Origin: Ruminococcus sp.
GTDB lineage: Bacteria; Bacillota; Clostridia; Oscillospirales; Ruminococcaceae
Assembly: GCA_014799765.1 (NCBI GenBank)
Contig: JAAVHK010000132.1
Location: 1-10,552, forward strand
DNA: 10,552 nt
Direction of reading: 5' to 3'
This document shows positions 1 to 8,041 of this stretch, one piece after another. A program made the translations under genes and the position numbers. Under the pieces are notes generated by a model that searched no databases, was not told the DNA's origin, and worked only from the letters and a program-made list of their open reading frames with translations. The stretch's first letter is position 1. Each line of letters opens with the position of its first letter.

Positions 1-439
1 GGCAGATTATTTTTCCGTAACTTTCCTTGACTTCAACGCCCATTTTCTGCATAGCCGATATATGCATATCTATCGGACGTGAACCGAGTTCGCAACCACC
101 AGGCATACTTACTGTACATTCACCGGTCCTGCCGAGTACAGCTCCCATGAAAATTATCGAGGAACGCATTTCACGCATTAATTTTTCAGGAATTTCAGTA
201 ATATTCAGGTCAGCGGAATTTATAACCGCTGTATTTTCGGAAAATCTGCACCGGCAACCCAGATGATTAAGTATTCTCGACGCTGAATATATGTCCGTAA
301 GTTCAGGACAGTTATTAAGTATACATTCGCCACCACACAGTACAGCTCCTGCCATAATAGGTAAACTGCTGTTCTTACTGCCCTGCAATTTTACTTCTCC
401 TCTGAGACGTTTTCCGCCGTTTATTATCAGTTTCTGCAT
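1..439 (-). CDS. murA: UDP-N-acetylglucosamine 1-carboxyvinyltransferase (partial, N-terminal part)
   Basis: First committed cytosolic step of peptidoglycan synthesis: transfer of enolpyruvate from PEP to UDP-GlcNAc. Only the first 146 codons are present; the gene runs off the left edge with no stop. Visible family marks are the N-terminal GSKNSSLPIMAGA block with the conserved Lys22-Asn23 pair, the MREMRSSI segment (residues 88-95), and the active-site loop PGGCELGSRPIDMH. Cys116 of that loop aligns with the catalytic, fosfomycin-reactive Cys115 of E. coli MurA, so the enzyme keeps the fosfomycin-sensitive residue. The ATG at 437-439 is chosen because a GAGGTGG Shine-Dalgarno (444-450) lies just upstream. 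It is the last visible gene of the minus-strand cluster, 51 bp after murG. Firmicutes often carry two MurA paralogues (MurA/MurZ); which one this is cannot be told from the fragment. Confidence 0.95.
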   Translation of the reverse strand, partial: MQKLIINGGKRLRGEVKLQGSKNSSLPIMAGAVLCGGECILNNCPELTDIYSASRILNHLGCRCRFSENTAVINSADLNITEIPEKLMREMRSSIIFMGAVLGRTGECTVSMPGGCELGSRPIDMHISAMQKMGVEVKESYGKIIC

Positions 440-450
440 TATACCACCTC

Positions 451-476
451 ACAGCATTTTCTGTATATTATGCTGT
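451..476 (-). other. Small stem-loop in the murG-murA gap, next to the murA ribosome binding site
   Basis: Perfect 7-bp inverted repeat, ACAGCAT (451-457) and ATGCTGT (470-476), with a 12-base loop. It sits between the murG stop and the murA Shine-Dalgarno, abutting the latter. No U-run follows, so it is not a convincing terminator. It could be an mRNA processing or stability element, or chance. Seen in sequence; function is inference. Confidence 0.3.
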
Positions 477-490
477 AAAGCGTTTTTTTG

Positions 491-1633
491 TTACTGTTTG
501 TTTTTAGATTTTTCGTACAGCTTGTCAATAACTTCAAGAATACGCTGATTTGTGTCTGTAAGATGCAGTTCGTAGGCACTCTGCGACATCTTCAGGACTT
601 TTTCCGGATTATTATATAATTTTTCTATTTCGGAAATTATTCTTTCATTGGTGACATCTTTCTGTTCGATTACTACTGAAGCACCGGCTTTACCGAGTAC
701 CATAGCATTATGATACTGATGATTTCCGGCAACTATCGGCGACGGAATAAGTATAGATGCTTTGCCGGCTGATTCGAGTTCCGCCAGTGTGGAAGCTCCT
801 GAACGACATATTACTAAATCACACGCCGAAAGGCATACATCCATGTCGTTTATGTACTCCGTAATTCTCAGACGATTGTTTTTCATAGGTATACCGGCTT
901 TTTTCATAGCTATCGGGAAAGTGTCCTTACCCATACTGCCGTATCCGTGTATGTGATTTATTTTAAGTTTTTTCTTCGTATGCCATTTTATAGCCTCTGT
1001 CATGGTATCGTTTATGCAACCTGCTCCGAGACTTCCGCCGAAAGACAATATAGTAAAATCATCATTGAGACCGAGTTTTCTTCTTGCTTCGTCACGGCTT
1101 ATGTGGTTATCTATGGTTTTTCTTACCGGCAAGCCTGTAACGCTGTATTCGAATTTGCTTTTGTCCATGTAGTCGAGGGCTTCTATAACAGTCAGCATTA
1201 CGTAATCAACTTCCTTTGCAAGAAGCTTGTTTGTCACACCGGGGTAAGCGTTCTGTTCGTGTATCGCTGACGGTATGCCCATACGTGATGCTTTTCTTAT
1301 TACTGCTCCGGAAGCGTAACCGCCTGTACCTATGGCGATATCCGGATTGAAGCCTGTTATAATTTCCTTTGCACGTTTTCCGGACATTGCAAGATATGTA
1401 ACAGCCTGTATATTACGCTTTACGTTTTCGAGGGAAATTTTCCGCTGAAATCCGGCAGCTTTGATTGTTTCGAGTTTATAGCCGGCTTTTGGTACAAGTT
1501 TAGCTTCCATACCGTTCGGAGTTCCCGCAAAAAGAAACTCCGAATCAGGATATTTTGATTTTATTATATCCGCTATTGCAAGAGCCGGATTAATGTGTCC
1601 GCCTGTACCGCCACATGATATTAAAACTTTCAT
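491..1633 (-). CDS. murG: UDP-GlcNAc:lipid I (undecaprenyl-PP-MurNAc-pentapeptide) N-acetylglucosaminyltransferase
   Basis: Peripheral membrane GT-B glycosyltransferase (GT28 family) that adds GlcNAc to lipid I to make lipid II on the inner face of the membrane. 380 residues, slightly longer than the ~355-residue E. coli enzyme and complete. The N-terminal Rossmann domain opens with the glycine-rich lipid-I-side loop GGTGGH (8-13) and carries HEQN (125-128). The C-terminal donor domain shows the second glycine loop GGSLGA (199-204), RSGASTLAEL (277-286, with the UDP-GlcNAc-binding Glu285) and GNHQYHNA (303-310). The ATG start is supported by AAAAGGAG (1640-1647) at normal spacing. The gene begins 21 bp after the SEDS gene ends and is followed 51 bp later by murA, consistent with one transcript. 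No frameshift or missing motif. Confidence 0.97.
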   Translation of the reverse strand: MKVLISCGGTGGHINPALAIADIIKSKYPDSEFLFAGTPNGMEAKLVPKAGYKLETIKAAGFQRKISLENVKRNIQAVTYLAMSGKRAKEIITGFNPDIAIGTGGYASGAVIRKASRMGIPSAIHEQNAYPGVTNKLLAKEVDYVMLTVIEALDYMDKSKFEYSVTGLPVRKTIDNHISRDEARRKLGLNDDFTILSFGGSLGAGCINDTMTEAIKWHTKKKLKINHIHGYGSMGKDTFPIAMKKAGIPMKNNRLRITEYINDMDVCLSACDLVICRSGASTLAELESAGKASILIPSPIVAGNHQYHNAMVLGKAGASVVIEQKDVTNERIISEIEKLYNNPEKVLKMSQSAYELHLTDTNQRILEVIDKLYEKSKNKQ

Positions 1634-1654
1634 ATAATTCTCCTTTTATGCTGA

Positions 1655-2890
1655 TTAGTCGGGGGATTCTTTAGGTGTGTCCCTCTGTTGTGATATGTTA
1701 AGCATAATGCCCATTTCAGCGAGTTGCATTATAAGGGCTGTACCGCCGTAACTGAAAAACGGTAAACTTATACCGGTATTCGGAAACAGATTACTTACAA
1801 CGCCTAAATTAACTACTGTCTGAATACCTATCTGTGTAGTTATTCCGACGGCTATAAGCATTCCGAAGCGGTCTTTACAGCGTACCGCTATTGAAAATCC
1901 CTCCACGACAAGCAGAAAAAATACTATTATTATCGCCAATGCTCCCACAAAACCTAACTCTTCACAGACTATAGGGAAAACAAAGTCATTTTTTGTTTCC
2001 GGAAGATACAGATATTTCTGACGTGAATTTCCTAAACCTAATCCGAACATTCCGCCTGAACCTATCGCAATAAGTGAGTTTGCGGTCTGCCATGTTTCAT
2101 TGAGGACATCTGCAAAAGGGTCTTGCCATGATTTTATACGTGTAGAAACATAGCTCCCTGGTATAGACGCCTGATAACCTATTACAGCTACTCCGGCGGT
2201 TATCGCACTTATGCCCAGAAAAAGAAACTGTTTCTTGTTTGCACCGCCACAAAGAATCATTGCAATTGATATACAGCCGATAAGTATTATACCGGAAAGA
2301 TGCGGTTCAAGGTAGAGAAGTCCGGCGTATACTCCCATATAGACAGCATATTTTATGATACCGGTCTTGAAAGTATCCATTTTTTCACCATCTTTTTCCA
2401 TACTGTAGGCGAAGAATATTATAATAGCAAGTTTTGCGACTTCTGACGGCTGTAAATTAATAGGTCCTATGTCAAGCCAGCGTTTAGCACCCATTGAACC
2501 GCCCTCATCATTACCGATAGCAAGTACAAGCACAAGAAGTACAATTCCGATAAAATAAAGCAGACTGGCAATATTTAATTTTTTCATGAATCTGAAATTT
2601 ATTTTTTTGAAATTATGATAATCCATTTTCATGAAAAATATCATTGCCACCAAACCTATAACGGCATTTTTCAGCTGATTCTTTGCATAGAAAAGACCGT
2701 CGCCGTCGTGTTCGCTGTAAGCCCATGCGTAACTTGCGGAAGACATCATAACAAGTCCCACAACAATAAGTATCATAACATATGCGAAAAATGACAGGCT
2801 CATATCACTCTGTTTTGCCTCGCCGATAAAAGCTGTCAGAAATTTTCCGGATTTTCTGTTTTTATTTCCGTATGTTCCGTGTTTTGCCAT
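1655..2890 (-). CDS. ftsW: SEDS-family peptidoglycan glycosyltransferase, FtsW/SpoVE type
   Basis: Integral membrane polymerase that joins lipid II into glycan strands and works with a class B PBP, here very likely the product of 5450-7780. 411 residues. About ten hydrophobic segments can be traced (e.g. 33-53, 72-88, 108-126, 147-163, 197-215, 221-240, 312-330, 345-368, 378-398), with a long extracytoplasmic loop around 241-305. SEDS signatures are GAKRWLDIGPINLQPSEVAKLA-type residues from 134, LEPHLSG (194-200), KNDFVFPIVCEELG (300-313, where Asp302 matches the catalytic Asp of RodA/FtsW) and NTGISLPFFSYGG (371-383). The N-terminal ~30 residues are basic and cytoplasmic. ATG with GGGAGG (2896-2901) only 5 nt upstream. 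Position between mraY and murG matches ftsW/spoVE in dcw clusters; vegetative FtsW and sporulation SpoVE cannot be separated from sequence alone. Confidence 0.94.
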   Translation of the reverse strand: MAKHGTYGNKNRKSGKFLTAFIGEAKQSDMSLSFFAYVMILIVVGLVMMSSASYAWAYSEHDGDGLFYAKNQLKNAVIGLVAMIFFMKMDYHNFKKINFRFMKKLNIASLLYFIGIVLLVLVLAIGNDEGGSMGAKRWLDIGPINLQPSEVAKLAIIIFFAYSMEKDGEKMDTFKTGIIKYAVYMGVYAGLLYLEPHLSGIILIGCISIAMILCGGANKKQFLFLGISAITAGVAVIGYQASIPGSYVSTRIKSWQDPFADVLNETWQTANSLIAIGSGGMFGLGLGNSRQKYLYLPETKNDFVFPIVCEELGFVGALAIIIVFFLLVVEGFSIAVRCKDRFGMLIAVGITTQIGIQTVVNLGVVSNLFPNTGISLPFFSYGGTALIMQLAEMGIMLNISQQRDTPKESPD

Positions 2891-2923
2891 TTAATCCTCC
2901 CTTATGTGTTATGAAGTCTTCGC

Positions 2924-3970
2924 TTATTTGAATACAAGCAATGTAATTATTCCCAGTATTCCGAAAATAATGCCAGCCAGTGAAAAAGTAATTACAATAT
3001 CGTATTCACCGAAGCCACTCATCTCAAAATGATGATGTACAGGGGTCATTTTGAAAATTCTTTTTCCCTGATGGTCAGGACTTTTTTTCTTTGTGTACTT
3101 GAAATAGCTGACCTGTATCACAACGGAAAGTGCTTCAAGTATGTAAACCATAGCAACAAGAATCATTAAAAGATGATTATGAAGTATAAGTCCTACTGCC
3201 GTCACCGACGCACCAAGAAACATTGAACCGGTATCGCCCATGAAACATTTCGCCGGATTGAGATTCCATAAAAGAAATCCGAGACAACCTCCGGCAAGAG
3301 CCATTGTATAATATGAAACTTCACTCTGTCCGAGTATGGAGCAGGCTACAGTGAATATCAGCATAGCAACGAATGTAACCGAACCGCACAGACCGTCAAC
3401 ACCGTCAGTAAGGTTTACCGCATTAGTGAGATATATTATTACCGGTATCATAATAATATAGTAGAAAATATTCAGTTCCGGACTTTTCCAGAATCCTAAG
3501 TTTATAACCGTCGATTTGTCGCCGGTGCGATTAAGTACGAACAGAAATCCGACTGCAAATATTACCTGTAGAATTATTTTCTGTATCGGTGTGAGACCGT
3601 CATTATTTTTACGCTTTACTTTAATAAAGTCGTCAATAAAGCCGATAAGTCCGAAAAGTAACGAGAATCCCACACACGCAAGAAGTCTGTAGAATGAATT
3701 GAATGTTTCGGGATTGGTAACATCTATACCGCCCCTCGCCCTGTAAATCCAGTAACCAGCGATTGCTGATATTACAGTTGAAAGTATAAACATAAATCCG
3801 CCCATAGTGGGAGTACCTTGTTTTTTTGCGTGCCATTGCGGTCCGTCCTGAGTTTTTATGGGCTGACCGAATTTCAGTTCATGCAGAAACGGTACTATCT
3901 TGAAGCCCGATATTGCCGAAATAAGAAATGAAAGCACTGCTGTAAGTAAATTTATTATCCAGAATGACAT
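2924..3970 (-). CDS. mraY: Phospho-N-acetylmuramoyl-pentapeptide-transferase (lipid I synthase)
   Basis: Polytopic enzyme that transfers phospho-MurNAc-pentapeptide from UDP to undecaprenyl phosphate, giving lipid I. 348 residues with about ten membrane segments, near the usual 320-360. Conserved marks in order: GTPTMGG (52-58), FIDDFIKV with the Asp113-Asp114 pair, NAVNLTDGVDGL (183-194), NLNPAKCFMGDTGS with Asp246, and the histidine motif VHHHFE (311-316). These cover the Mg2+ and uridine-diphosphate site known from the Aquifex structure. The start is the ATG at 3968-3970, with TTGGAG (3981-3986) about 10 nt upstream. An in-frame TTG at 4010-4012 would add 14 residues unlike the family, have no good Shine-Dalgarno and overlap murE. 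The gap to murE is 38 bp, and neither murF nor murD flanks the gene. Confidence 0.96.
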   Translation of the reverse strand: MSFWIINLLTAVLSFLISAISGFKIVPFLHELKFGQPIKTQDGPQWHAKKQGTPTMGGFMFILSTVISAIAGYWIYRARGGIDVTNPETFNSFYRLLACVGFSLLFGLIGFIDDFIKVKRKNNDGLTPIQKIILQVIFAVGFLFVLNRTGDKSTVINLGFWKSPELNIFYYIIMIPVIIYLTNAVNLTDGVDGLCGSVTFVAMLIFTVACSILGQSEVSYYTMALAGGCLGFLLWNLNPAKCFMGDTGSMFLGASVTAVGLILHNHLLMILVAMVYILEALSVVIQVSYFKYTKKKSPDHQGKRIFKMTPVHHHFEMSGFGEYDIVITFSLAGIIFGILGIITLLVFK

Positions 3971-3980
3971 TTTATAACAA

Positions 3981-3986
3981 CTCCAA
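3981..3986 (-). promoter_or_regulatory. mraY ribosome binding site
   Basis: Reads TTGGAG on the minus strand, 10 nt before the ATG at 3968-3970. It decides between that start and the upstream in-frame TTG. Confidence 0.7.
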
Positions 3987-4008
3987 TGTTGATTATTTCC
4001 GACGGATT

Positions 4009-5430
4009 TCAAAGTAATTTCAGACCAGCTGAAACTACTTCTCTTTCGTCAAAGTGAATGTGCCTGTTATTTTCGAGTATCTGATAGTCTTCATGACCTT
4101 TTCCGGCAAGAACTATTATATCACCTTTTTCAGCGGTTTTCAAGGCATGATATATAGCTTCTCGCCTGTCGGTGACTACATCATACGGAACATCACCGGC
4201 AAGTCCGGACAGAATTTCATTTATAATATCTTCCGGTTTTTCGTCACGGGGGTTATCCGACGTAATTATAAGTTTATCGGCGAATTTTTCAGCGGATTTT
4301 GCCATTTCCGGACGTTTAGCAGAATCCCTGTTGCCACCGCAACCGAAAAGACAAATCAGTTTGTTATCGGCGTAAGGTTTAAGACTTTTAAGTACGTTTT
4401 CAAGAGCGTCGGGGGTATGGGCGTAATCGCATATCACTGTGAAGTCTCGTCCGGTAGGGATTATTTCACAACGTCCTTTCACACCGCCGTAACTTCCGAC
4501 GGCTGATATAATATCCTCTACCGGTATACCCTCCTGAATACATATGGCAACAGCTCCGATGACGTTGGATATATTAAACATACCGGTCATATTGGTTTTA
4601 ACGTGATATAACTTTCCGTCAAGACTGAAATCAAATTCTGAACCGTTCGCCTTTACTGAAATATTTTCCGCCTTGAAATCGGCGTTATTTTCCGTACTGA
4701 AAGAATATTCCGTACAGTCTGTTTCATTGTAAAGTCTTTTACCGTAACTGTCGTCGATATTACATATAGCCGTATCACACATACCGAAAAGAAGTTTTTT
4801 CGCCTGATAATAGTCTTCCATGTCTTTGTGATAATCCAGATGGTCTTGAGTAAGGTTGGTAAATAATGCGACGTCAAAATGTGATGACCCTATACGATTC
4901 TGTACCAGTCCGAAAGAAGAAACTTCCATTACAACGTATTCGCAACCTGATTTTACCATTCTGTCAAGAAGTGCCATGAAATCGTATGCAAATGGCGTTG
5001 TATTATCAGTATGAATAATTTCATTGCCGATTTCATTCTGAATAGTCCCTACCAGTCCGGTTTTATGACCACTTTGCATAAGAATGTGTTTTATTATATT
5101 GGTTGTTGTGGTTTTTCCGTTAGTACCGGTAACGCCTATCATTTTGATTTTCTTTTCGGGGTGTCCGAACCATGCGGAACAGACTTCGCCATATAATTTA
5201 CGGGAATTTTCAGTAATAATCTGATTGTCGCCTAAACCGAGGTCATGTTCACAGACTACTGCAACAGCACCCTTTTCAAGCATTTCCGTCGCTACCGTGT
5301 GACCGTCAAATTTTGTACCCTTAACACAGAAAAATAAACTTCCTTTTATGACTTTCCTTGTATCGTCCGTTATTGATGTTATTTCACGGTCTGTTATGCC
5401 GTGATTCTGTATCAACTGACTTAAATTCAT
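4009..5430 (-). CDS. murE: UDP-MurNAc-tripeptide synthetase, predicted meso-diaminopimelate-adding
   Basis: Cytosolic ATP-dependent Mur ligase that adds the third residue of the stem peptide to UDP-MurNAc-L-Ala-D-Glu. 473 residues, three-domain Mur ligase layout. The N-terminal uridine-binding domain includes SDDTR-like TDDTRKV (21-27). The central ATPase carries the P-loop GVTGTNGKTTT (99-109), NLTQDHLDYH (192-201) and the AKKLLF block, where Lys211 is the likely carbamylated lysine. The C-terminal domain has GRCE (319-322), DYAHTPDAL (335-343), FGCGGNRD (362-369), DNPR (392-395) and GKGHE (443-447). DNPR is the known signature of meso-DAP ligases, rather than the variant in Lys-adding enzymes. 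ATG with a perfect AAGGAGG (5442-5448), which sits against the stop codon of the PBP gene; the gap is 19 bp. Amino-acid specificity is inference from the motif. Confidence 0.96.
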   Translation of the reverse strand: MNLSQLIQNHGITDREITSITDDTRKVIKGSLFFCVKGTKFDGHTVATEMLEKGAVAVVCEHDLGLGDNQIITENSRKLYGEVCSAWFGHPEKKIKMIGVTGTNGKTTTTNIIKHILMQSGHKTGLVGTIQNEIGNEIIHTDNTTPFAYDFMALLDRMVKSGCEYVVMEVSSFGLVQNRIGSSHFDVALFTNLTQDHLDYHKDMEDYYQAKKLLFGMCDTAICNIDDSYGKRLYNETDCTEYSFSTENNADFKAENISVKANGSEFDFSLDGKLYHVKTNMTGMFNISNVIGAVAICIQEGIPVEDIISAVGSYGGVKGRCEIIPTGRDFTVICDYAHTPDALENVLKSLKPYADNKLICLFGCGGNRDSAKRPEMAKSAEKFADKLIITSDNPRDEKPEDIINEILSGLAGDVPYDVVTDRREAIYHALKTAEKGDIIVLAGKGHEDYQILENNRHIHFDEREVVSAGLKLL

Positions 5431-5449
5431 TAATTAAACCGCCTCCTTG

Positions 5450-7780
5450 TTAATCCTGATTTGCATTGACTATAAATTCAAGTTCCACAGTCGTACCTAT
5501 CGGAACTTGTGTTCCTGCCGGTGGTGACTGGCTATTGACTACAGCATTACTGTTCCTTACAGATGCACCCTTTGCAACATAATTAAGTCTGCAGTATGTT
5601 ATAGATTCGTTGGCAACTTCCGGCGATACGTAAAGTACGTCGGGAACAGTTGTATATTCAGCAGTACTTCCCTTTTCGGTATACAGATATACACAACCGC
5701 CCTTTGCTACAGAAGAGCCGGTCTGTGGTGACTGTGCTACTACTTCGATACCGTTTCCGATTACCTTGCAATCTATCCCGAGACCATCCAGTGTAGATTT
5801 AGCGTCACTTATCGAACCTTCCAGAAGCGGAATTTTTATGTCAAGGTCTGCTAATTCCTCTTCGGTGTACTCCGGATAATAGCCTAAATATGGCAGAACA
5901 TCTTCAAGAATGTGTCTTGCCGTCGGGACTGCCACGACACTTCCGTAATAACCTATATCAGAGTTAGGCATATCGGCGAGGACAAGCAGAACTATTTCAG
6001 GGTCTTCAACCGGCGTGAAACATACATATGATGCTCCGTACTCGTCAGGGTCAAGGCTGAGACGTTCAGATGTACCTGATTTTCCGCCTATTGCGTAACC
6101 TTTTATCTTTACGTTACCGCCACTGCTTTCGCTGACTACTTTTCCTAATGCTGTACGTACTTTCTTTGAAGTATCTTCCGAAATTACTTGTCTGCGGACT
6201 GTTCTTTCATTTTTCAGTACTATATTTCCGTCTTCGTCGATTACTTTTTCCACAACATACGGTTCAAGCAGATAACCACCATTTATAGCGGCACAGTATG
6301 AAGTAATCATTTCTATAGGGGTTAATGTATCGCCCTGTCCGAACGCACTTACAAGCAGGTCTACCTGTGACATATCTTCCGGTTCAAAACCTATGCCGAT
6401 ACCCTCTGCCGGTAAGTCTATTCCGGTACGCTCTTTAAGTCCGAAAGCGTCGTAATAATAACAGAATTTTTCTATTCCGAGACGTTCACCGATTTCCATG
6501 AACGCCGGATTACATGAATTTGTCAGGGCTTGCTGAAAAGTCTGTGTGCCATGACCGTTCCAGTCGTGACAGTGTATGGGGGCAGCCCCCGGAACAGCTA
6601 CAGAACCGGAACAATAAAATGTATCACTTTCAAGATTTATCAGATTTTCTTCAATAGCCGCTGAACTGGTTATTACTTTGAATACTGACCCCGGTTCATA
6701 TATTTCAGTTATACACTTGTTTTTCCACTGAGCTTCACGTGCATTTGCGATAGCTTTTGTAGCTTCGTCACCTGTGAGTGCGGATATTCTCTGCTGTGCG
6801 AGAGGGTCAGCGACTTCATAGGGGTCATTGAGGTCAAAGCTCGGATTGGTTGCCATACCGTAAATTGCACCGGTCTTGGCGTTCATGAGTATCGCACACG
6901 CACGGTTTTTTACTTCAAACTGTGAGACGAGTTCTTCAAGATTTTCCTCGAGACAGTATTGTATATCAGCATCAATTGTTAAATATACGTCGTCACCGTT
7001 CTTTGCGGAGTAGGTCTTTGAGTACCTGTATGGAAGTTCGTTACCGTTTGAATCCTTTGCGGATATAGTTCTGCCGTCAACGCCTGCAAGATAGTCATCA
7101 TAATATGCTTCAACACCGTACATACCCTCACCGCCTGAAGAAGTAAAGCCTATAACCGATGCGGCAAGTTCATTATGCGGATAATACCGTTTTGTGTCTT
7201 CCTCTACGTTAAGCGAAATAAGTTCATACCTGCTGAAAAAATCAAGTACTTCGTCGGCTACAGGTTTTTCAACCTGATCCTGTAATATGCTGTACTGGTT
7301 ATTTGCTTCCATAGCGTTTGTGACTTTTTCCGGAGTTATGCCTAATTTTTCCGACAGAAAACTTATAGCTTCCGTGCGGAACGCCTCAGCAGATTCCGGC
7401 AACGGATTTTTTTCATTGCCGTCCTCATCGTATTCCGGTGTGTAGTTTCCGTCAAGTTTTTTTGCGTTGCGTTTGTCGATTGATTCCTGCAGGGATTTAA
7501 GTTCTTTCTTGAATTGTCGGGGATCAAGGAATACCTTATATACAGATGCACTTTTTGCAAGAGGCGTACCCTTTGAATCGTATATTGACCCTCTGTGAGC
7601 TGATATAAGTATAGAGCCGAAATGCTGGTCATTTGCCATTGCCTGATACTTTTCATTCTCCGTTACAGAAATATGAAAAAAGTTTATCGCTACCATAAGA
7701 AACAGCAAAAAGAAAATAACTGTCATAACGACTCTTATACGGAATTTCATTTTTTTATCTGGAGTATACTTAACTGCCAT
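5450..7780 (-). CDS. ftsI: Class B penicillin-binding protein transpeptidase with two PASTA domains (PBP2B/SpoVD type)
   Basis: Septal D,D-transpeptidase that cross-links new peptidoglycan and partners the SEDS polymerase. 776 residues. A short basic cytoplasmic start is followed by one membrane anchor (about 15-37), the PBP dimerisation/pedestal region (about 58-260) and the transpeptidase domain with all three penicillin-binding motifs: SVFK (Ser365 nucleophile, Lys368), SCN (422-424) and KSGT (567-570). Two PASTA repeats close the protein (about 645-702 and 709-771). Residues about 95-135 form a very charged, low-complexity insertion in the pedestal. The ATG at 7778-7780 is preferred because AAAGGA (7790-7795) lies 9 nt upstream; an upstream in-frame start would add 19 non-family residues and cover that site. 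B. subtilis has separate pbpB and spoVD genes here; this window has only one, so division and sporulation roles cannot be separated. Confidence 0.95.
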   Translation of the reverse strand: MAVKYTPDKKMKFRIRVVMTVIFFLLFLMVAINFFHISVTENEKYQAMANDQHFGSILISAHRGSIYDSKGTPLAKSASVYKVFLDPRQFKKELKSLQESIDKRNAKKLDGNYTPEYDEDGNEKNPLPESAEAFRTEAISFLSEKLGITPEKVTNAMEANNQYSILQDQVEKPVADEVLDFFSRYELISLNVEEDTKRYYPHNELAASVIGFTSSGGEGMYGVEAYYDDYLAGVDGRTISAKDSNGNELPYRYSKTYSAKNGDDVYLTIDADIQYCLEENLEELVSQFEVKNRACAILMNAKTGAIYGMATNPSFDLNDPYEVADPLAQQRISALTGDEATKAIANAREAQWKNKCITEIYEPGSVFKVITSSAAIEENLINLESDTFYCSGSVAVPGAAPIHCHDWNGHGTQTFQQALTNSCNPAFMEIGERLGIEKFCYYYDAFGLKERTGIDLPAEGIGIGFEPEDMSQVDLLVSAFGQGDTLTPIEMITSYCAAINGGYLLEPYVVEKVIDEDGNIVLKNERTVRRQVISEDTSKKVRTALGKVVSESSGGNVKIKGYAIGGKSGTSERLSLDPDEYGASYVCFTPVEDPEIVLLVLADMPNSDIGYYGSVVAVPTARHILEDVLPYLGYYPEYTEEELADLDIKIPLLEGSISDAKSTLDGLGIDCKVIGNGIEVVAQSPQTGSSVAKGGCVYLYTEKGSTAEYTTVPDVLYVSPEVANESITYCRLNYVAKGASVRNSNAVVNSQSPPAGTQVPIGTTVELEFIVNANQD

Positions 7781-7789
7781 ATCTGTCAG

Positions 7790-7795
7790 TCCTTT
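7790..7795 (-). promoter_or_regulatory. PBP gene ribosome binding site
   Basis: Reads AAAGGA on the minus strand, 9 nt before the ATG at 7778-7780. It fixes the start of the PBP and argues against a longer in-frame version. Confidence 0.7.
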
Positions 7796-7805
7796 CTGCT
7801 TTAAG

Positions 7806-7834
7806 ATTATATAAACAGAATAAGGCAGGGTAAA
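7806..7834 (-). promoter_or_regulatory. Possible internal sigma-A-type promoter for the PBP gene
   Basis: On the minus strand a TTTACC hexamer (7829-7834) stands 17 bp from a perfect TATAAT (7806-7811). The start would fall near 7798, leaving a leader of about 20 nt that still holds the Shine-Dalgarno. The -35 is only 4/6 and overlaps the 3' arm of the hairpin at 7824-7847. In an AT-rich gap a TATAAT can occur by chance, so this is tentative. Confidence 0.35.
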
Positions 7835-7847
7835 CAAAAACCCCGCC
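7824..7847 (-). terminator. GC-rich hairpin between ftsL and the PBP gene, possible terminator or attenuator
   Basis: In minus-strand RNA GGCGGGGU pairs with ACCCUGCC over 8 bp, with one G-U wobble and a U-rich 8-base loop. The wobble means the pairing is complete only in minus-strand RNA; plus-strand RNA would have an A-C mismatch, which fits a role in the direction of the operon. The following bases (UUAUUCUGUUU) are U-rich but not a clean run, so termination may be partial. It lies 44 bp before the PBP start. Confidence 0.4.
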
Positions 7848-7932
7848 CGTGAACATCTTTTTATTTTTATAGTGATGTCCGTTTCTTTCGATACGACGAA
7901 GGATTATCGCTTTATAAAAGCGTTGAAACGCC

Positions 7933-7962
7933 GTTCCGGAGTTATGCCGGAAGCTCCGGAAC
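7933..7962. repeat. Perfect 9-bp inverted repeat in the ftsL-PBP gap
   Basis: Arms GTTCCGGAG (7933-7941) and CTCCGGAAC (7954-7962) around a 12-base loop that itself holds another CCGGAA. This would form a stable stem in RNA of either strand. Confidence 0.6.
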
Positions 7963-8012
7963 ATACAAAATATTCCGAACACCCGCTGTATCTCCGTTGT
8001 TCTACATGATTA

Positions 8013-8041
8013 TTCCGGCATATATATTTCTGTTGCCGGAA
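8013..8041. repeat. Perfect 8-bp inverted repeat in the ftsL-PBP gap
   Basis: Arms TTCCGGCA (8013-8020) and TGCCGGAA (8034-8041), 13-base AT-rich loop. It lies about 40 bp after the ftsL stop. It shares the CCGGAA core with the neighbouring repeat at 7933-7962. Confidence 0.55.

Noticed and set aside
4054..4506. Plus-strand 150-codon open frame
   Set aside because: Lies wholly inside murE on the other strand, composition is typical of an antisense shadow, and murE motifs are intact there.
7770..7982. Minus-strand 70-codon frame in the ftsL-PBP gap
   Set aside because: Non-ATG start, no clear ribosome binding site, no recognisable domain, crosses the PBP start, and is made largely of the inverted-repeat sequence.
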